DNA of 64,000 bases from a bacterium SCSIO 12844 (GTDB taxonomy: Bacteria; Pseudomonadota; Gammaproteobacteria; Francisellales; Francisellaceae). The DNA is taken from NCBI GenBank assembly GCA_024397935.1, contig CP073743.1, positions 186,001 through 250,000 on the forward strand, read 5' to 3'. The notes under the pieces are model-generated. The model was not told the origin of the DNA and made no database searches. It saw only the letters and a list, made by a program, of their open reading frames with translations. The translations under genes were made by a program, and so were the position numbers. Below, piece after piece: positions 35,755-44,681 of this stretch. Numbering within the stretch: the stretch's first letter is position 1; the number at the start of each line of letters is the position of its first letter.

Positions 35755-37896
35755 TTAAAAAGTTAACATACCACTTAGTGTTACCGTTCGACCTGGTGCA
35801 GGTGTAATACCACCGCTGACATCAACATTTCTAAAATAGTATTGTTCATTAAAAATATTGTGTAATGCTAGAGAGATTTGTAATTGTTCATCATCTGAGA
35901 AGTGGTAATTTTTGACAATAGCTGCATTCCAAACCCAATAAGCAGGAATTGGTCCTTGTGAACCATCTGCAGTTTCAGGGTCAGTATTTTGTGGGTCGCT
36001 AAATGCAGAGCTATAATAATAGCCGCTAATATTAAAATTCCAATTATGATAATGATAATTTCCAACAAAGCTAAACTGATTTTTAGAGGTATAAGGTAGT
36101 CTGTTACCTGCATTTTCTCCCTCAAGAATAGTTGCATCTAAAATTGTATAGCCGAGTGTCAAGTCAAGATTTTTAATAAAGTAAGGTGTTAATTTCAATT
36201 GGCTTTCGATACCTTGTTGACGTGATTTACCAACATTAATTAATTCATCTGATTCATTTTTTTCAATCTTATTTTCAAAATCTGTTCTAAAAAAGGTAAT
36301 TGTTGTCGCAATACTTTGGTTGATTTGCCAACGTGATCCTGTCTCGTAATTATTAGCAAGTTCCGCAGTTAAATCACTACCATTACTATTGGCAACTTGT
36401 GTCATTTGCGGTGGTAGCAAAGAACGTTGTGCATTAGCAAATAAATAAAGCGCTTTAGTTGCTTGATAGCCGATGGTAATGCCTGGTAACAAGTTATTAT
36501 TAACATTGGTTTTACTTGAGTTTGTACTTTGTGTTGATGACAAATTATTAACAAAATTTTGCTCAACAGATTCATAGCGTACACCTGGTGTTATCTGTAA
36601 TTTATCACTATCAAAGTAAAATGTATCGCTGATATAAAAAGCAAATGCATTAGTCGTTGAGTTCCAGTCGCGTTTTGTAGTGCTATCATTAGTAGCTATA
36701 TCTTGGCTATAGACAGGGTAATGAATATACTCTCTTAAATAACGTGCACCGATAATAAATTTTTGTTTGGTTAGAAAGTAAGTCGTAAAAGTATAGCTAG
36801 GTTCACTTGCAAAGAATTGATAAACTCGTGGTGACTGATCAATTGAAGTTGGCGGTGTACCAACATTAACAGGTGACTGAAAAGTAAAGTTACGATGATT
36901 AAGTATGTAATAGTTCATCCAGTTAAATTGGTCACCGCTATCGAAATAATGACTGTATTTAATCGATGAGCGGTAAGCTTCTGATGTGTACTTATTATTT
37001 GGTGTAACCGATTGACGCCAATTATCATTATATTCTTCAGGCGTTAATGCTCCAGGTAACTCAGCATCAGCATGGTAATATTGAAGCTCAGTTTTAAACT
37101 CATCTTTAATGGTTAACCAATAGTCCATATCATATAAAAAATTATCAATTTTGGTATATGAATGTTCTCGATCACCATTACCGCGGGTGACATTAGCTTG
37201 TAATTGCGCTCCAAAATTATCTGTAAAATAACCACCAGTTCTTAGATAAGTCGTTGGTAATAGTTTGCCTGTAGGTGCTGAAGTAATTGATTGTTTAACT
37301 TGCGTTGTATATTTTTGTGGAATTGGTTTAGTAATGATATTTAAAACGCCACCCACATTGTTCGGTCCATATTGAACAGCAGCACCACCGCGAACTACAT
37401 CAATACGATCAATCATATCAATGGTAACGGGAAATAAAGAAAGCCCAGTTGAGCTATAAGGGCCTAAAGCCAATGGTACGCCATTAAGTAGAGCTTGTAA
37501 GTCAACGCTTCTAAGTGGGTTTAAACCACGAACAGAAATATTAGGTAACACACCTGTGCCAGCTGTTTCATCTTCAATTCTAACACTGGGTATTTGTTGT
37601 AGGACATCTTGTATATCAGTTGCGCCAGAATTAACAATTTGTTTATTGGTAATAACAGAGCGTGATCCAGGGTAAGTTTTGACATCTTCTTCAGTGCCGT
37701 TACCTAACCAGCTACCTTCAACAACAAGTGCATCCTGATTTTGGTTGGTATTATTTTTATCTGAATCTTTTACTGTGCTATCAGCAAAGTTAATAGATGG
37801 CATGACTAAAACAGAACTTGCAATAATTGATAGTGGTAATTTTTTTTGATTGAAATATCTTAGTTTTGGTTTGTTAAGGCAATTCCTTATTTGCAT
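35755..37896 (-). CDS. pvuA: TonB-dependent ferric siderophore receptor, PvuA-like
   Basis: A 713-residue outer-membrane receptor. A signal peptide (to about residue 38) is followed by a TonB box (ALVVEG, about 55), a plug domain (ITNKQIVNSGATDIQDVLQQ, then VVRGGAAVQYGPNNVGGV) and a 22-strand barrel ending LSGMLTF. It resembles FecA-type receptors for citrate-containing ligands, which suits vibrioferrin. It leads the leftward operon directly behind a Fur-controlled promoter, whereas in Vibrio the receptor is in the uptake operon. Confidence 0.88.
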   Translation of the reverse strand: MQIRNCLNKPKLRYFNQKKLPLSIIASSVLVMPSINFADSTVKDSDKNNTNQNQDALVVEGSWLGNGTEEDVKTYPGSRSVITNKQIVNSGATDIQDVLQQIPSVRIEDETAGTGVLPNISVRGLNPLRSVDLQALLNGVPLALGPYSSTGLSLFPVTIDMIDRIDVVRGGAAVQYGPNNVGGVLNIITKPIPQKYTTQVKQSITSAPTGKLLPTTYLRTGGYFTDNFGAQLQANVTRGNGDREHSYTKIDNFLYDMDYWLTIKDEFKTELQYYHADAELPGALTPEEYNDNWRQSVTPNNKYTSEAYRSSIKYSHYFDSGDQFNWMNYYILNHRNFTFQSPVNVGTPPTSIDQSPRVYQFFASEPSYTFTTYFLTKQKFIIGARYLREYIHYPVYSQDIATNDSTTKRDWNSTTNAFAFYISDTFYFDSDKLQITPGVRYESVEQNFVNNLSSTQSTNSSKTNVNNNLLPGITIGYQATKALYLFANAQRSLLPPQMTQVANSNGSDLTAELANNYETGSRWQINQSIATTITFFRTDFENKIEKNESDELINVGKSRQQGIESQLKLTPYFIKNLDLTLGYTILDATILEGENAGNRLPYTSKNQFSFVGNYHYHNWNFNISGYYYSSAFSDPQNTDPETADGSQGPIPAYWVWNAAIVKNYHFSDDEQLQISLALHNIFNEQYYFRNVDVSGGITPAPGRTVTLSGMLTF

Positions 37897-37933
37897 CTTT
37901 CAAAAAGCTCCCCGAGTGATGAAATGCTACAAA

Positions 37934-37948
37934 TAATAATGATTATCA
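37934..37948. promoter_or_regulatory. Fur box 1 (leftward operon)
   Basis: TAATAATGATTATCA matches 13 of the 14 paired positions of the 7-1-7 Fur consensus TGATAATnATTATCA. It covers the transcription start region of the receptor and pvs operon, so iron-replete Fur should block transcription. Confidence 0.85.
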
Positions 37949-37955
37949 TTTGCAT

Positions 37956-37985
37956 ATTGTATTTTAAAGACCCGTAGTATAGCAA
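37956..37985 (-). promoter_or_regulatory. Promoter of the leftward siderophore operon
   Basis: On the minus strand TTGCTA (37980-37985), 18-bp spacer, TACAAT (37956-37961). The Fur box at 37934-37948 lies just downstream over the start region, the classic position for repression. Confidence 0.65.
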
Positions 37986-38003
37986 AAAAGGATCAAAATG
38001 CAA

Positions 38004-38031
38004 TTGAAAATTATTCTCAAATAGGTAGAAT
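38004..38031 (+). promoter_or_regulatory. Promoter of the rightward exbB operon
   Basis: TTGAAA (38004-38009), 16-bp spacer, TAGAAT (38026-38031), giving a leader of about 27 nt before exbB. The -35 lies within Fur box 2. Confidence 0.65.
38005..38019. promoter_or_regulatory. Fur box 2 (rightward operon)
   Basis: TGAAAATTATTCTCA matches 12 of the 14 paired positions of the 7-1-7 Fur consensus and overlaps the -35 region of the exbB promoter. Confidence 0.8.
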
Positions 38032-38064
38032 GGTCAGCATATCACAAAGCTAGGAAATTGATCA

Positions 38065-38703
38065 ATGCAAATTGTAGATAACAATTTTTTAATGCAACTG
38101 TATGATAGAGTTGGTTCAGTTGGATGTATTTTGATTTTATTAGGTGTATTTGCTATATCTTTGTTAATTGTTAAAATTTGGCAATTTACAAAGTTTGGTG
38201 TATGGAAACAATTTTTAATCAATCATACAATTTCAGAGAATATTAAAACATCTGATTATACTGATGCTATTGAGCAGTTGAAAAATGTTAAAAATCCGAT
38301 AGCCAATGTAATGATTAGTCTTGTGAGACTTAAATTCATTGAAAAAAGAACGCAATTAGAAGTTAATACAGAAATAGAGCGCTTAGGTAAAAAATACCTT
38401 AATCAGTTAGAACAATACTTAAGACCTTTAGAAGTTTTAGCACACCTTTCTCCTTTAGTCGGTTTATTAGGTACAGTGCTAGGTATTATTATGGCTTTTT
38501 CAGCCATTAAATCAGCAAGCTTTGTAGACCCTGCTTTACTATCTGCAGGAATTTCACATGCATTGATTACAACTGCTTTAGGTTTAAGTGTGGCAATTCC
38601 TTCTCAAATTGGTTTTCATTATTTAGATAGTGTGGTTGAAAAGTTTAGGGCTTCTCTATCAGATAATGTTGCAAAATTTATTCAACAACCTATAGCCTCT
38701 TAA
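38065..38703 (+). CDS. exbB: ExbB proton channel subunit
   Basis: A 212-residue MotA/TolQ/ExbB-family protein with three membrane helices (about 20-38, 125-147, 160-185). LSPLVGLLGTVLGIIMAFSA and ALITTALGLSVAIPSQIGF are the conserved pore helices. With ExbD and TonB it converts proton motive force into opening of the outer-membrane receptor. AGGA precedes the start. It is the first gene of the rightward iron operon. Confidence 0.92.
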   Translation: MQIVDNNFLMQLYDRVGSVGCILILLGVFAISLLIVKIWQFTKFGVWKQFLINHTISENIKTSDYTDAIEQLKNVKNPIANVMISLVRLKFIEKRTQLEVNTEIERLGKKYLNQLEQYLRPLEVLAHLSPLVGLLGTVLGIIMAFSAIKSASFVDPALLSAGISHALITTALGLSVAIPSQIGFHYLDSVVEKFRASLSDNVAKFIQQPIAS

Positions 38704-38714
38704 GTTTTTATCTG

Positions 38715-39125
38715 ATGGATTTTGAACGAAAAAAACGATTAAAAGCAATTAGTCTTGTGCCAATGATTGATGTTTTATTGTGTCTTTTAATCTTTTTTAT
38801 GTTAAGCACCCAATTTATTCACTGGGGAAGTATCCAATTACTGACCGAAGAAAATCATAAAAATAATACTCAGATAAAAAGTCAGTTAGATAAAAAAACA
38901 ATTTATTTAAGCTTATTAAATAATCAACAAGTTCAGTTTTTAAATCAAAAAGTTAGTTTAAGTAATATCAGTCAAAGCGTAAAAACTAAATACCATAATT
39001 TAGAAAATTTAATTGTTGAAGTTAAGGTGGCAAGCAAAGCTAATTTACAATCTACAGTTGATTTAGTTATGAGCTTAAAAGCAATTGGTTTAAAGAATAT
39101 TAAGCTTGAGAATGACCATGTTTGA
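38715..39125 (+). CDS. exbD: ExbD proton channel subunit (canonical)
   Basis: A 136-residue TolR/ExbD-family protein with one N-terminal membrane helix (about 12-33) and a periplasmic domain. The essential membrane aspartate is Asp19 in VPMIDVLLCLL. It sits 11 bp after exbB and overlaps the second exbD gene by 8 bp. Confidence 0.9.
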   Translation: MDFERKKRLKAISLVPMIDVLLCLLIFFMLSTQFIHWGSIQLLTEENHKNNTQIKSQLDKKTIYLSLLNNQQVQFLNQKVSLSNISQSVKTKYHNLENLIVEVKVASKANLQSTVDLVMSLKAIGLKNIKLENDHV

Positions 39126-39501
39126 ATCAAAAAAAGACAAATCGCGTGAAGTAGAGACGGTATTTTCATTAATTAACATTATTTTTCTATTAATTGTTTT
39201 TTTCCTAGTTGCAGGACATATTAATAGTAATCAGTGGCATGTAAAACCACCATTGGTTGATAAGACAAATGACATTAATAAACAAACTTGCACACTTTAT
39301 ATAAAAACGGATGGTATTTTTTATCAAACAAAGAAAGTAGCTTTGACAAAAAAGGAGATAAATCAGATTAACCAATCATGCAAAGGGCAAATTATTTTAG
39401 CAGCCGAAGCTAATTTAAGTGCGACTAAAATGATTATAGCACTTAATCGACTTAAGTCATCATTTAAGCAAATTGAAGTTTTAGTTTCGAGCCATATCTG
39501 A
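39118..39501 (+). CDS. Second ExbD-like protein lacking the membrane Asp
   Basis: A 127-residue protein with the ExbD layout: a short basic cytoplasmic start, one helix (about 14-36) and a periplasmic domain. In the helix SLINIIFLLIVFFLVAG aligns with VPMIDVLLCLLIFFMLS of the first ExbD, placing Asn20 at the proton-carrying Asp. It may form a mixed ExbD pair with only one active Asp, or be a structural variant. ATG 39118 is 7 nt after GAG; ATG 39112 is an alternative. The stop overlaps tonB (TGATG). Confidence 0.8.
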   Translation: MFESKKDKSREVETVFSLINIIFLLIVFFLVAGHINSNQWHVKPPLVDKTNDINKQTCTLYIKTDGIFYQTKKVALTKKEINQINQSCKGQIILAAEANLSATKMIIALNRLKSSFKQIEVLVSSHI

Positions 39502-40235
39502 TGGATATTCAACTACGTCATATAGGTATCATATATTTTCTGTGTATGCTTATAGCGTCTTTATCTCTATTTATTTGGGCATGCCAAACACTAAATCAAA
39601 AGCCAATTGGTGGTGTATTAGGTGAAGAATATAATGTTAAATTAAGTTTAATTACCTCACCTGAGGCAGTAAAGATAAATACAAATACATTAAACAAAGT
39701 AGTTCAACCGCTTGTAAAAAAACAATCTTCTATTAAAGAGAAAACACAACTCAAACATCATGATAATGATAAAGTCAATAAAATAGATAAAGTGACGAAA
39801 GTTAAAGACGACATTAGTCAAAAGGCAGTAGATCATACCGTTAAAAAGCTAATATCTGCCCAAGCTATTTATGATAAAAAAGTATCAAAAATACAAACAG
39901 CTCAAATGACTAAGGGTGCTAAAGAGGCAGGTTTAAATGGAACAAGCCATATTACACCAAGCTATATTCAGCAGGTATTAATCCATTTACAAAAGTATCG
40001 CTATTATCCACCTCTGGCGCAAAGACGTCATTTAACTGGTAGTGCAAAAATGAATTTAGTATTAGATTGTCAAGGGCAATTAATCTCGTATCACATCATT
40101 CATTCAACCAGTGTGGATTTATTGGATACTGCAGCGATAAAAATGATTAAAGATGCTCAACCTTACCCAATACCTAAAGACTGTAAAGCAGATTTTAATA
40201 TTGATGTACCCATTATTTTTAAACTTAATCACTAG
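39501..40235 (+). CDS. tonB: TonB energy transducer
   Basis: A 244-residue protein with an N-terminal membrane anchor (about 9-27), a lysine- and glutamine-rich linker to about residue 150 in place of the usual proline-rich spacer, and a C-terminal TonB domain (QKYRYYPPLAQRRHLTGSAK, then AIKMIKDAQPYPIPKDC). It spans the periplasm to contact the TonB box of the receptor. Presence in this operon suggests a dedicated system for this receptor. Confidence 0.88.
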   Translation: MDIQLRHIGIIYFLCMLIASLSLFIWACQTLNQKPIGGVLGEEYNVKLSLITSPEAVKINTNTLNKVVQPLVKKQSSIKEKTQLKHHDNDKVNKIDKVTKVKDDISQKAVDHTVKKLISAQAIYDKKVSKIQTAQMTKGAKEAGLNGTSHITPSYIQQVLIHLQKYRYYPPLAQRRHLTGSAKMNLVLDCQGQLISYHIIHSTSVDLLDTAAIKMIKDAQPYPIPKDCKADFNIDVPIIFKLNH

Positions 40236-40244
40236 GAATATTAA

Positions 40245-41174
40245 ATGATCAAACGATTAAAACGATATATATTACTTTTACTTATAATGAATATAATAGC
40301 TTCAGCTATCTATGCTGAGACATCAAAAGTGCGCGTTATTACCTTAGAGCATCGTTATACCGAGATGGTATTAAGTTTAGGGCTAAAGCCTGTGGGTGTT
40401 GCAGATATAAAAAGCTATCAGTTATTTGATGGTATTGATAGTGCTCAATTGGATGGTGTTACTGATGTTGGCAGACGAGCTGCCCCGAGTTTACAAGTAA
40501 TAACATTACTCAAACCGAGTTTAATTTTAGGGGCTAAATTACGCAATCAGTCTACTTATCCAGTTTTATCATCCATAGCACCAACAATATTATTTGATTA
40601 TATTCAAATGCCAAATAATAAAACAAATGCATTAGATGAAATGATTTTGGAGTTTAACCAAGTAGCTTATGCAACACATACTCAAGCTCAAGCAACACAA
40701 ATTTTGCAACAATATCATGCAATATTAAAGCAAGCTAAAGAGAAAGTTAAAGCATTAAAATCACATGGTCAATTGAAAACTGATCGTGTAGCCATTGCTC
40801 AATTTTTACCGGGAAGCCCTAAAATCAGATTATTTAGTGCAGATTCAGTAGCCATTGAAGCTTTGAGAGAAGTTGGTCTTAAACCAGCTTGGCCAATAAA
40901 AGGTGGTGATGCAAATTTAGGTTATTTAACGGTCAGTATTCAGAGATTATCAAATTTAGGATTATTGAATTTTTTCTATTTTAATGAGCGATCTGATGAC
41001 TCACAATTAGTTAAAACAATTCAAAGTCCTGTGTGGCAAAGCTTTCCTTTTGTAAAAGCAAAATTAACCTATCGAATGAAAACAGATACTTGGCCTTGGG
41101 GTGGTCCTTTAGCAGTAGCTGACTTTGTTCAACAAATTGTCAATGACTTAGAACTAAGAAGTATAAATAGTTAA
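40245..41174 (+). CDS. Periplasmic ferric siderophore-binding protein (PvuB/FecB-like)
   Basis: A 309-residue FecB/FhuD-family binding protein with a signal peptide to about residue 24 (SAIYAE). Typical features are VITLEHRYTEMVLSLGLKPV at the N-terminal lobe and TWPWGGPLAVADFVQQIV at the end. It delivers ferric siderophore to the permease whose start overlaps its stop (TAATG). Confidence 0.88.
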   Translation: MIKRLKRYILLLLIMNIIASAIYAETSKVRVITLEHRYTEMVLSLGLKPVGVADIKSYQLFDGIDSAQLDGVTDVGRRAAPSLQVITLLKPSLILGAKLRNQSTYPVLSSIAPTILFDYIQMPNNKTNALDEMILEFNQVAYATHTQAQATQILQQYHAILKQAKEKVKALKSHGQLKTDRVAIAQFLPGSPKIRLFSADSVAIEALREVGLKPAWPIKGGDANLGYLTVSIQRLSNLGLLNFFYFNERSDDSQLVKTIQSPVWQSFPFVKAKLTYRMKTDTWPWGGPLAVADFVQQIVNDLELRSINS

Positions 41175-43201
41175 TGAGCTTGAAAGAAATAAATATGAAG
41201 CGTAATGATTATTTGATAAGACCTATATTAGTGGTTAGTTTATTTTTACTATTACTATGTATTATGGCAAGTTATTATCTCGCTTTTGAATCCGAGCATT
41301 CGATAACGCAAGTACTAGCAGAACTGGCTACTTTTGATGTAAAAGATAATGTCATTTTATGGTATATGAGTTTACCAAGGCTATTTGCAGGTATATTAGC
41401 AGGTATGGCTCTAGCTTTAGCTGGTGCATTATTTCAAGAAGCCAGCCGTAATTTATTAGCTTCACCAAATTTATTAGGTGTTAGTTCTGGCACACATCTT
41501 GCATTAGTAATTGGCTTAATTTGGTTTCCTGCTTTTAGTAGTAGTCACTTAATATTATTTGCTTTTGTAGGTGGTATGATAACGGTAACTTGTGTTTTTC
41601 TTATTACAAGAAAAGACCCTCAGCCAGTTAGAATTATTTTTTCTGGTGTTGCCATTTCATTAGCACTAAGTGCATTAGCCGCTATTTTGAGTTTGTTTTT
41701 TGAACAAAATGTTGGTGGTCTTTTTTTATGGGGTGCAGGAGATGTTGAGCAGCAAGGGTGGGCTAATATTAGCCATACTTGGGCTTGGATTATTATACCT
41801 TCAGTTTTTATTATCTTATTTAATCGCTATATAGCGATTTATGCTTTAGGAGATGATCAAGCAAGCGCCTTAGGTATTCCTGTGACATCAATACGTTGGT
41901 TGATGATTATCATTGGTGTTATCTTAACAGCAAGCGCTGTTATTTTAGTTGGTCCGGTTAGTTTTATTGGTCTTTTTATTCCAAATATTTTACGTGTTCT
42001 AAAAGTTAAATTAAATGCATTTTTCTTTATCATAACAGCGATGTTAGGCGCAGTAATTTTACCATTAGCTGATTTAATTCATTTAAGTATTAGCCATTAT
42101 TATTTATATAATATTCCAGTAGGTGTATTAACGGCAGCTTTAGGTGCTCCAATACTATTAGTTGCATTATCAAAATTAGGTCACCTAACTTTTAGTCAGA
42201 ATGAAAGTATTAAACTTATCAGACTTAAAGTAGTCATTAAAGCACGATATTTAATTATATTATTGATTTTTTGCAGTATTTTAAGTTTGATTTATAGTAG
42301 TGGTATTTATATTTCAATTAAGTCTATTGTTACTTATGATTTGTTTAAACCAGGCCTTAATCACTTTTTATTATTTAATTTAAGACTACCAAGAATTTGT
42401 TTGGCTATTCTAGCAGGTGGTGCATTAGCAGTCAGCGGATTATTTTTTCAAGGCATTATACGAAATGTATTAGCCTCACCGGAAGTATTAGGTATTAGCC
42501 AAGGATCAACTTCTTTAGCCTTATTTTTATTATTATTTGTACCACAAGCTAGTTGGTGGAGTATTCAATTAGCAGCGATAATAGGTGGTTTGGCAGCATT
42601 TTTAGTTGTTATACTCGTTGCCAGAAAAATGGGATTTAGACCTTTACAGTTAGCAATGATTGGAATTTCACTTGGTGCTTTGTATGCTGCATTAAACACA
42701 AGTTTATTAGCATTTGCCGGTATGCGTGTTTCAGAGACAATTCGATGGTTATCAGGTAGTCTATATGGTGCTGATTGGTCATCAGTGAATCATTTATTAT
42801 ATATAGTTATATTGATTTTACCGATTTGTTATTTAGTTGCGCCTTGGATTGATCAATTAGCATTGGGTGAAGAAAAGGCCAAAAGTTTAGGTTTAAATCT
42901 ATCAAAGGCTAAGTTTATTTTATTGTTATTGGCAACTATTTTAAGTGCTTCTGTAGTTGCAAGTATAGGTATGTTAGGATTTATTGGGTTAATGGCACCA
43001 CATTTAGCAAGAATAATGGGTTATAAGTCAACAAGAAATCAAGTTATTATCAGTTTTTTAATTGGTGCAATTCTAACTTTAGTAGCTGATCTTTTAGGCT
43101 CAATTATTTTTTCACCTAACGAAATTCCAGCAGGTTTAGTTGCATCTGTTATAGGCACGATTTATTTATTATTTTTATTAAACCAACAAGCAAAAGAATA
43201 A
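41174..43201 (+). CDS. Fused FecCD-type ferric siderophore permease (FhuB-like)
   Basis: A 675-residue inner-membrane protein consisting of two FecCD/BtuC permease halves (about 1-340 and 345-675). Each half has the signature LPRLFAGILAGMALALAGALFQ or LPRICLAILAGGALAVSGLFFQ followed by NLLASPNLLGVSSG or NVLASPEVLGISQG. In Vibrio the two halves (PvuC, PvuD) are separate; here they are fused as in FhuB. The ATPase partner is at 27863 in the other arm. Confidence 0.9.
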   Translation: MSLKEINMKRNDYLIRPILVVSLFLLLLCIMASYYLAFESEHSITQVLAELATFDVKDNVILWYMSLPRLFAGILAGMALALAGALFQEASRNLLASPNLLGVSSGTHLALVIGLIWFPAFSSSHLILFAFVGGMITVTCVFLITRKDPQPVRIIFSGVAISLALSALAAILSLFFEQNVGGLFLWGAGDVEQQGWANISHTWAWIIIPSVFIILFNRYIAIYALGDDQASALGIPVTSIRWLMIIIGVILTASAVILVGPVSFIGLFIPNILRVLKVKLNAFFFIITAMLGAVILPLADLIHLSISHYYLYNIPVGVLTAALGAPILLVALSKLGHLTFSQNESIKLIRLKVVIKARYLIILLIFCSILSLIYSSGIYISIKSIVTYDLFKPGLNHFLLFNLRLPRICLAILAGGALAVSGLFFQGIIRNVLASPEVLGISQGSTSLALFLLLFVPQASWWSIQLAAIIGGLAAFLVVILVARKMGFRPLQLAMIGISLGALYAALNTSLLAFAGMRVSETIRWLSGSLYGADWSSVNHLLYIVILILPICYLVAPWIDQLALGEEKAKSLGLNLSKAKFILLLLATILSASVVASIGMLGFIGLMAPHLARIMGYKSTRNQVIISFLIGAILTLVADLLGSIIFSPNEIPAGLVASVIGTIYLLFLLNQQAKE

Positions 43202-43296
43202 TGCGATATTAAAAATGAAAAATAACGGAAGCATTTTATCAAAAAATACATTAGACTGGGGGTGGATGATTATGAATTTAATCAGGAGAGTTACGG

Positions 43297-44169
43297 ATGC
43301 TCGAAGGTCATATTATCAAAATCACTCAGGCAATAGAAGCCCAAGCTATTGATGAGATGTTTGAATACTTCTTACAAGTTGGCTTAATTATCTCTAATGA
43401 TCAATTGCGAAAATATCAGCAGCAAAAAGATATAGATACTAAGGTTTTAAGTTTAGATCAAATTATTAAATATTATTCATCTAAAATAGCATATAAATAT
43501 CAAAAAATATCAAAAAACTATCCACTGTATATCGCAGCATTTTATGAGCAAATTAGTGAACGTTATCGCCTGGCAGTCGAATCTGAAAATAGTTTTTATG
43601 TTAAAACCTTATTTGCACCGCTTAAAATTGGCTTAATGTTATACCAACGCATTCATAATATAGAGTTATCTGAAAGTTTATATAGAGATGAAAAATTTAA
43701 TGTATTAACACAAGAAATTAATCAATTAATTAATAAAAAACTGCAATTTAATGATGCTTTAAATCATTCAGGCTTAAATCCTATTGCTTGTGAGTATCAT
43801 CATTGTGATGCTAATCAATTGAAAAATTTTTCTTCATTAGTAGAACAAGTAGAAGTCATGTCAGAGAATTTACAAAAACAGTTAACCAGTATGGGTCAAT
43901 GTGAATTATTACAAATGATTTATCGTTATAAAAATTTATTATATCCACTTTTTTCTTATCATTGTATTTCAGCTGAAACTGAAGATGACAAGTTTGGTGT
44001 ATCGGCAAGTATTACAAGTTTAAATCAATGGTTTCAAAGTGCATTTTCAGACTATAAGCAATTTCAATGGTTATACTTTCCACATTTACCTTTTTATCAG
44101 GTTCATGGTGCAACTAAATTATTTAATCAATCCAATAAAACAATTAGTAATTCATTAGCATTATCTTAA
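43297..44169 (+). CDS. Unknown protein at the end of the iron operon
   Basis: I do not recognise this 290-residue soluble protein. It is rich in Gln, Tyr and Leu and mostly helical by composition, with no signal peptide. The position after the permease suggested a FhuF-type ferric-siderophore reductase, but the C-terminal Cys-Cys motif of FhuF is absent; the six cysteines are scattered (for example ACEYHHC near 173). AGGAGA gives a strong start. The 95-bp gap after the permease may mean readthrough or a separate promoter. An iron-related role is only suggested by location. Confidence 0.6.
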   Translation: MLEGHIIKITQAIEAQAIDEMFEYFLQVGLIISNDQLRKYQQQKDIDTKVLSLDQIIKYYSSKIAYKYQKISKNYPLYIAAFYEQISERYRLAVESENSFYVKTLFAPLKIGLMLYQRIHNIELSESLYRDEKFNVLTQEINQLINKKLQFNDALNHSGLNPIACEYHHCDANQLKNFSSLVEQVEVMSENLQKQLTSMGQCELLQMIYRYKNLLYPLFSYHCISAETEDDKFGVSASITSLNQWFQSAFSDYKQFQWLYFPHLPFYQVHGATKLFNQSNKTISNSLALS

Positions 44170-44264
44170 TAATTATTTTAAAATTGAATTTTATTGAAGT
44201 TATGATATATTGTTATGCTAATTAAATACCAATCATGCATTATGTTAATTGGAGAATATTTTTA

Positions 44265-44678
44265 ATGCCACTGCCATTTTATAAAAAGCCTTACCTTTTC
44301 TTATTTAGTTTTTATCTGGGGTTACAGATTATCATATGCTATGTCTACGGTGGTTGGTTAATTGTTAATATACATGATCTTGATGGCTATGTTGGCTCTG
44401 CGAAAGTTTTTTTTATCACAACTGATATTAGTATCTTATTTTCAGGCTTAGTATCACTCGCATCTTTAGCAGTTTTACAGTTAAGGCTTGCTGCAAAAAT
44501 TTTATTGTTTATTAACATGGTTATTTATATTGCTATGATGATTTATGATTTTATCAATCCACCACCATCGATTAGTGAACTTTTATTGTATATGAGTTCT
44601 TCTTTTATCGTAATCTTAGCTTATGTTGTTTATGAAGTATTAATTCAAAGAATCTATGTAAATGAAGATAATGAATGA
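44265..44678 (+). CDS. Small four-helix membrane protein, unknown
   Basis: A 137-residue protein with four predicted membrane helices (about 9-30, 45-68, 75-95, 102-122) and a short charged C terminus. I recognise no family. I start at ATG 44265, 9 nt after GGAGA; the open frame extends to 44235 without a better signal. Its stop is 3 bp from the convergent deacetylase stop. Confidence 0.6.
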   Translation: MPLPFYKKPYLFLFSFYLGLQIIICYVYGGWLIVNIHDLDGYVGSAKVFFITTDISILFSGLVSLASLAVLQLRLAAKILLFINMVIYIAMMIYDFINPPPSISELLLYMSSSFIVILAYVVYEVLIQRIYVNEDNE

Positions 44679-44681
44679 GAC

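Noticed and set aside
35868-36137. Short hydrophobic ORFs within the receptor gene (also 36402-36584)
   Set aside because: Same-strand alternative frames of a complete TonB-dependent receptor.
43297-44169. FhuF-type siderophore reductase
   Set aside because: The C-terminal Cys-Cys-x10-Cys-type motif is absent.
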